Source: an uncultured Hyphomicrobiales bacterium
GTDB lineage: Bacteria > Pseudomonadota > Alphaproteobacteria > Rhizobiales > Beijerinckiaceae
Direction: 5' to 3'
DNA length: 46,358 nucleotides
NCBI GenBank assembly: GCA_903900975.1
Contig: CAIUPE010000086.1
Location: forward strand, 1-46,358
Shown here: positions 42,817 to 46,358 of the stretch, in pieces
How positions within the stretch are numbered: position 1 is the stretch's first letter
Layout of the letters: every line of letters begins with the position of its first letter
The notes under the pieces: model-generated
Database searches by the model: none
Seen by the model: only the letters and a program-made list of their open reading frames with translations
Told to the model about the DNA's origin: nothing
Program-made: the position numbers and the translations under genes

Positions 42817-43196
42817 GCTTGGCCTCCAGCGCTTTTGGCAATGGCGCAGGTGACGCCACCCTGACTGATGCGGGGTAGAATAAGCGTCGCCCCTTCGCCT
42901 GCGCCAACCAGTGCTGCGGTTTCGGCAATGGAGGGAACGCCGAACAAGGCCACCACCCGTTCTGAGCGGGACTCTGTGCGGCAGGCCACGCTTTTCAACG
43001 CAATTTCCGGCAGAAAAAGCAAAGGAAGCGAGAGGGTTATAGCAGCTTCCGCAAGTCCTGATTCAAGCGATTTGGCCGCCACCGTGAACAATCCCGCAAT
43101 CGTATCGCGCTCGACCCGAGCCAGCGCGTCCTCGATCAAAGCCACGACATCGCCCGCTTGAACGCCCGATTTGCAGCCAATGCCGATGGCGATCAT
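42813..43196 (-). CDS. cobE: Cobalamin biosynthesis protein CobE (CbiG C-terminal domain)
   Basis: A 127-residue protein matching the CobE/CbiG C-terminal domain: [20 protein letters not shown] and [20 protein letters not shown]. Its role in the aerobic pathway is not fully settled. ATG 43196 overlaps the cobL stop as ATGA. The position between cobL and cobM supports the assignment. Confidence 0.9.
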   Translation of the reverse strand: MIAIGIGCKSGVQAGDVVALIEDALARVERDTIAGLFTVAAKSLESGLAEAAITLSLPLLFLPEIALKSVACRTESRSERVVALFGVPSIAETAALVGAGEGATLILPRISQGGVTCAIAKSAGGQA

Positions 43197-44422
43197 GAGC
43201 GCTTCTCCTCGCCCTTGACGATCACCCATTGGATCACCGGCATCGACGCCCGCCAGCCGTGAAACGGACCTACCGGATCGGCACGTGACACTTCGATCTT
43301 GGATAAAGTGCCGCCCATCACCACATGGCGGCGCATCAGATCGGCTTGGGTTTCAATCGTCACCGCATTGGCGACAAGGCGGCAACCGTCGGGTAGCGCC
43401 GCCCAAGCGGCATCGATGACGTCCGGATCGGTGCCGCCACCGCCGATAAAGATCGCATCCGGCGATGGCAGGCCGGAAAGCGCTTCAGGGGCCTTGCCTT
43501 CGACGATGTGAAGCTCGGGCACTCCGAGCGAAAGCGCATTGTGTAATATTCGTTCCGCCCGATCTTTGCGCGGTTCAATCGCAATGGCGCGGTTTGCGGG
43601 GTGGCGCAGCATCCATTCAATCGACACCGAACCGGAACCTGCGCCAATATCCCACAGCACCTGTCCCTGTCGCGGCTGCAGCGAAGAGAGCGTGATGGCG
43701 CGGATTTCGCGCTTGGTAATCTGCCCGTCATGCTCGAACAGATCATCTTCCAGCCCAGAGGTGAGCGGGAGGATACGCGCGCCACGGGAGGCCTTGATCT
43801 CGATCCCCAGCGTGTTGAGCGGGTCGACTTTTTCACGAGTCATATGAATCGCTTGCGCCGTTTTCTTGATAAATTGCTCGCGCGGACCGCCAAGCGCTTG
43901 GCCGATGGCAATCATGCTTTCGCCCATACCATGCGTGACGAGATAATCGGCTACGCGGTGGATCGTCGTTTCATCCCATGTCAGCGACAGGATTTTAGCA
44001 TGGGGCTGGCAATGCGGCGCAATCCGCTCGAAAGGGCGGCCATGGAGGGAGAGAAGGGCGCAATCCTGTATCGCCCAGCCAAGTCGTGATGCCATCAGGC
44101 TGAACGCAGACGGGGCGGGCAAAGTCAGAATTTCTTCTGGTGGAATATGACGCGCAAACGTTGCGCCGACGCCATAAAAGAACGGGTCGCCCGAGGCCAG
44201 AATAACCGTGCTTTGGCCGCGACGGGCTAAAATGATCTCAATGCCTTGCTCGAAAGGTTTCGGCCAAGCCCTTGTCTCGGAGTCGGATTTTCCAATCAAC
44301 TCAAGATGCCGCTCGCCCCCCATGATAAAGGTTGCGTGATTGATCAGACGCAAAGCTGCGGGCGATAATCCGCCTCGACCGTCCTCGCCAATGCCGATAA
44401 GGGTGAGCCAGGGCGCTGTCAT
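43193..44422 (-). CDS. cobL: Precorrin-6Y C5,15-methyltransferase (decarboxylating)
   Basis: Bifunctional enzyme of 409 residues. The N-terminal CbiE-like domain (WLTLIGIGEDGRGGLSPAAL, LASGDPFFYGVGA) is fused to a C-terminal CbiT-like Rossmann methyltransferase (LWDIGAGSGSVSIEWMLRHP, IFIGGGGTDPDV). It methylates C5 and C15 and decarboxylates the acetate chain. ATG 44422 has AGAGG upstream; the frame is open to 44485. Only 20 bp separate it from the divergent cobK. Confidence 0.95.
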   Translation of the reverse strand: MTAPWLTLIGIGEDGRGGLSPAALRLINHATFIMGGERHLELIGKSDSETRAWPKPFEQGIEIILARRGQSTVILASGDPFFYGVGATFARHIPPEEILTLPAPSAFSLMASRLGWAIQDCALLSLHGRPFERIAPHCQPHAKILSLTWDETTIHRVADYLVTHGMGESMIAIGQALGGPREQFIKKTAQAIHMTREKVDPLNTLGIEIKASRGARILPLTSGLEDDLFEHDGQITKREIRAITLSSLQPRQGQVLWDIGAGSGSVSIEWMLRHPANRAIAIEPRKDRAERILHNALSLGVPELHIVEGKAPEALSGLPSPDAIFIGGGGTDPDVIDAAWAALPDGCRLVANAVTIETQADLMRRHVVMGGTLSKIEVSRADPVGPFHGWRASMPVIQWVIVKGEEKRS

Positions 44423-44425
44423 AAC

Positions 44426-44433
44426 GAGGCCTC
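44426..44433. promoter_or_regulatory. Palindromic ribosome-site sequence between cobL and cobK
   Basis: GAGGCCTC reads the same on both strands. It gives cobL a GAGG seven to eight bases from its ATG, and cobK a GAGG 13 bases from its ATG at 44443. The whole intergenic gap is 20 bp. Confidence 0.5.
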
Positions 44434-44442
44434 TAGAACCGG

Positions 44443-45204
44443 ATGGCGATGATGGCTGGACATATTCTGATCTTGGGTGGCACAAGCGAGGCGATGGCGC
44501 TGGCGCGTGCTTTGGCGGATCGCCCCGAGATCAACGCCGTAATGTCGCTGGCGGGTCGAACCGGTCATCCCGTCTTGCCGCCCATTAAACACCGGATCGG
44601 CGGCTTTGGCGGTGTTGAAGGGTTGGTTGCCTATCTGGTGCGCGAAAACATTAGCGCGGTGATTGACGCCACCCATCCTTTTGCGGCGCAAATGACGCGC
44701 AACGCCGCTTTGGCGTGCGAAAGGCTTGGCTTGCCGCGTCTGATTTTCACCCGCCCTGCTTGGTTCCCGAGCGACGATGACCGCTGGATCAGCGTGCGCG
44801 ATACGGAAGCGGCGGTTGATGCTTTGGGGGAGACGCCCAAAAAGGTCTTTCTCACCGTCGGGCGTCTGTCTTTGCCCGCTTTTCGCCGCGCGCCGAAGCA
44901 TCATTACCTCATGCGCAGCATCGACGCGCCAGACGCCACGGATTGTCCGCCGCAGATTGAGCTGATTCTCGCCCGCGGGCCGTTTGACGTCAAAGCCGAG
45001 CAGGCCTTGATGGTGGCCCATGGTATTGAGATCGTCGTCACCAAAAACAGCGGCGGCCATGCCACCGATGCCAAGCTCGCAGCAGCACGAGCGCTTCGCC
45101 TGCCCGTGATCATGATCGACCGTCCGACCGTGCCGGAAAGCCTTGTCATGCATGATCTTGAAAGCGTGATGGCGTTTATCGAGGCTCATCGCTTCAACCC
45201 GTAA
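44443..45204 (+). CDS. cobK: Precorrin-6A reductase
   Basis: NADPH-dependent reductase of 253 residues converting precorrin-6A to dihydro-precorrin-6. It has HILILGGTSEAMALARALAD, the central DATHPFAAQMTRNA motif and VVTKNSGGHATDAKLAAARA near the C-terminus. ATGs at 44449 and 44452 are also possible starts. It is alone on the plus strand between cobL and cobJ and overlaps the end of cobJ by 19 bp. Confidence 0.95.
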   Translation: MAMMAGHILILGGTSEAMALARALADRPEINAVMSLAGRTGHPVLPPIKHRIGGFGGVEGLVAYLVRENISAVIDATHPFAAQMTRNAALACERLGLPRLIFTRPAWFPSDDDRWISVRDTEAAVDALGETPKKVFLTVGRLSLPAFRRAPKHHYLMRSIDAPDATDCPPQIELILARGPFDVKAEQALMVAHGIEIVVTKNSGGHATDAKLAAARALRLPVIMIDRPTVPESLVMHDLESVMAFIEAHRFNP

Positions 45205-45950
45205 TGGCGCGGCGTGTAGAGCCAAGGTTCTTGACCTTCACGCTCGATAAAGCGCGTTTCGCTTGAGCCGATTATCACCAAAGTCGACATATCGGCAGTT
45301 GAAGGGTCCGCTTCGCCCAAGGTCGTCAACACGATCCGCTCATCGGGGCGGCCGACCGCGCGGGCAAACGCCACTGGTGTGGCAGGGCTTTTGAGCGAAC
45401 GGAGCAAGGCAAAAGCATCATGGATCGGTTGGGGCCTCGTTTTTGAGGCAGGGTTATAAAGCGCAATCACGAAATCACCCTCAGCCGCCGCTGTAAGGCG
45501 GCGAATGATCACATCCCACGGCTTAAGGTTGTCCGAGAGCGAAATCGCACAAAAATCATGGCCAAGCGGCGCACCAAGCCGGGCGGCGGCGGCCTGCATG
45601 GCGCTGATACCGGGTAAAACCTGAACCTTCGTCGCCCGATCCGCATCGGTGCCAGTATCAATCGCCTCGAAAACCGCAGCCGCCATTGCAAACACGCCGG
45701 GGTCGCCGCCTGAGACAATGGCAACCACATGCCCCTGTTGGGCAAGGTCTAGCGCGTGGCGCGCGCGGTCGATTTCGACACGGTTGTCGGTCGCGTGTTT
45801 CACCTGCCCTTGGCGGTCGGGCAGGCGCTCGACATAGGGGATATAGCCGATGATATCGGTCGCTTCTTCCAGCGCGTGAGAGGCTTCCGGCGTCAGCCAA
45901 CGATCAGGCCCCGGACCCAGTCCGACAATTATGATTTTACCGCTCGTCAT
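45186..45950 (-). CDS. cobJ: Precorrin-3B C17-methyltransferase
   Basis: SAM-dependent ring-contraction methyltransferase of 254 residues, with IIVGLGPGPDRWLTPEASHA, DIIGYIPYVERLP and AIVSGGDPGVFAMAAAVFEA. Its ATG overlaps the cobI stop as ATGA, so cobI-cobJ form a coupled pair. The 3' end overlaps convergent cobK. Confidence 0.95.
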   Translation of the reverse strand: MTSGKIIIVGLGPGPDRWLTPEASHALEEATDIIGYIPYVERLPDRQGQVKHATDNRVEIDRARHALDLAQQGHVVAIVSGGDPGVFAMAAAVFEAIDTGTDADRATKVQVLPGISAMQAAAARLGAPLGHDFCAISLSDNLKPWDVIIRRLTAAAEGDFVIALYNPASKTRPQPIHDAFALLRSLKSPATPVAFARAVGRPDERIVLTTLGEADPSTADMSTLVIIGSSETRFIEREGQEPWLYTPRHYGLKR

Positions 45951-46358
45951 AAAGGCCGCCGTCCTTCGCCCGGTACGATAATCATCGAGAAATAGGGCGC
46001 TTGGCCATCCGTTTTATCGCTCAGGGGGGTAATGATTTCACCCGCCATTGTGCCGCGTTCGACATAGAAGGATCGGCTTAATAATCCTTCTTCTTCAAGG
46101 ATATCGCGAACTTTTTGAAAGTTTTTTCCGAGCTTCATAACAACAACGGCATCGGCCAAAGCGAGCCGCTTCTTAAGCTCATCACGCGGCAACGTTCCAG
46201 GTACGACCGAGAGCACATCATCGCCCCACGTCACGGGAATGCCGGTTGCCGTCCAGCACCCCGACATGCCGGTCACGCCCGGGCAAATCGTCACCTCGAA
46301 ATGGTCTTTTAGCCGAATATAGGGATGCATGAAGGAGCCGTAAAACAGCGGGTCGCCC
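45947..46358 (-). CDS. cobI: Precorrin-2 C20-methyltransferase, cut by the window edge
   Basis: The C-terminal 136 or so residues of CobI. The frame is open to the edge and begins GDPLFYGSFMHPYIRL, the family's SAM-site motif, followed by ICPGVTGMSGCWTATGIPVT and VVMKLGKNFQKVRDIL. The first part of the gene lies outside the window. It methylates C20 of precorrin-2, the committed step to cobalamin. Confidence 0.94.
   Translation of the reverse strand, partial: GDPLFYGSFMHPYIRLKDHFEVTICPGVTGMSGCWTATGIPVTWGDDVLSVVPGTLPRDELKKRLALADAVVVMKLGKNFQKVRDILEEEGLLSRSFYVERGTMAGEIITPLSDKTDGQAPYFSMIIVPGEGRRPL

Noticed and set aside
44419-45225. 268-codon minus-strand open frame covering cobK
   Set aside because: Antisense shadow of a clear cobK; it has no ribosome site or recognisable domain.
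38877-46358. Cobalamin riboswitch near the cob genes
   Set aside because: The gaps at cobB/cbiD and cobL/cobK are too short for one and no B12-box-like sequence was seen; any riboswitch would lie upstream of cobI beyond the window.
1-46358. Mobile elements, phage genes, CRISPR arrays or toxin-antitoxin pairs
   Set aside because: No transposase, integrase, terminal repeats at gene borders, spacer-repeat arrays or toxin-like small gene pairs were recognised.

Overview
The window looks like chromosomal DNA of an alphaproteobacterium, most likely of the Hyphomicrobiales (Rhizobiales). The main reasons are: a giant membrane-anchored coiled-coil protein resembling the growth-pole-ring protein (GPR/RgsE) of polar-growing rhizobia; the flagellar regulators FlaF and FlbT; a cysE-DUF3126 pair; a fdsGBA-fdhD-fdsD formate dehydrogenase operon; and an aerobic-type cobalamin cluster with BluB. 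Composition is moderately GC-rich and even. I see no insertion sequence, prophage, integrase or CRISPR array. No stretch longer than about 300 bases lacks a gene.

Layout. 1-4.6 kb: edge of an unidentified gene, rhomboid protease, CBS-domain protein, hisI, folE, a Fe-S scaffold protein, a MipA/OmpV-like protein and yidD. 4.6-9 kb: thrS, tRNA-Leu(UAA), a lysine-2,3-aminomutase-like radical SAM enzyme and a glycosyltransferase/GtrA fusion. 9-16.7 kb: a glutamate-synthase-like flavoprotein, PPK2 polyphosphate kinase, a flavin monooxygenase with a small zinc-finger protein, an alpha/beta hydrolase, cysE, DUF3126, a gamma-carbonic-anhydrase-like protein and an SDR dehydrogenase. 16.7-21.8 kb: the 1,696-residue GPR-like protein. 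22-24 kb: 2Fe-2S ferredoxin, universal stress protein, a small membrane protein and a SixA-like phosphatase. 24-31 kb: flagellar block flgE-flgK-flgL facing flaF-flbT and flagellin. 31-38.9 kb: HPP protein, then the formate dehydrogenase operon with its LysR-type regulator. 38.9 kb to the end: cobalamin genes bluB, cobB, cbiD, cobM, cobE, cobL, cobK, cobJ and cobI (cut by the window edge).

How the genes work together. The flagellar block makes the hook, the two hook-filament junction proteins and the filament. A near-consensus sigma-54 promoter lies ahead of flgE, and FlbT/FlaF probably control flagellin mRNA. The Fds proteins form a soluble NAD+-dependent molybdenum formate dehydrogenase matured by FdhD. 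The cob genes cover much of the corrin ring path from precorrin-2 methylation to a,c-diamidation, plus lower-ligand (DMB) synthesis, with a CbiD-type C1 methyltransferase.

The most notable structural features are: (i) cbiD and cobK lie on the opposite strand, wedged almost without gaps between minus-strand cob genes, which suggests a non-contiguous operon; (ii) seven of nine convergent gene pairs have stop codons within 8 bp of each other or overlapping; (iii) the GPR-like protein carries a tandem 22-residue (66-bp) repeat of apolipoprotein-like period; (iv) the flgE control region combines a sigma-54 promoter with upstream repeats and a palindrome. Most genes belong to familiar families. I did not find a clearly new defence, mobile or secretion system.
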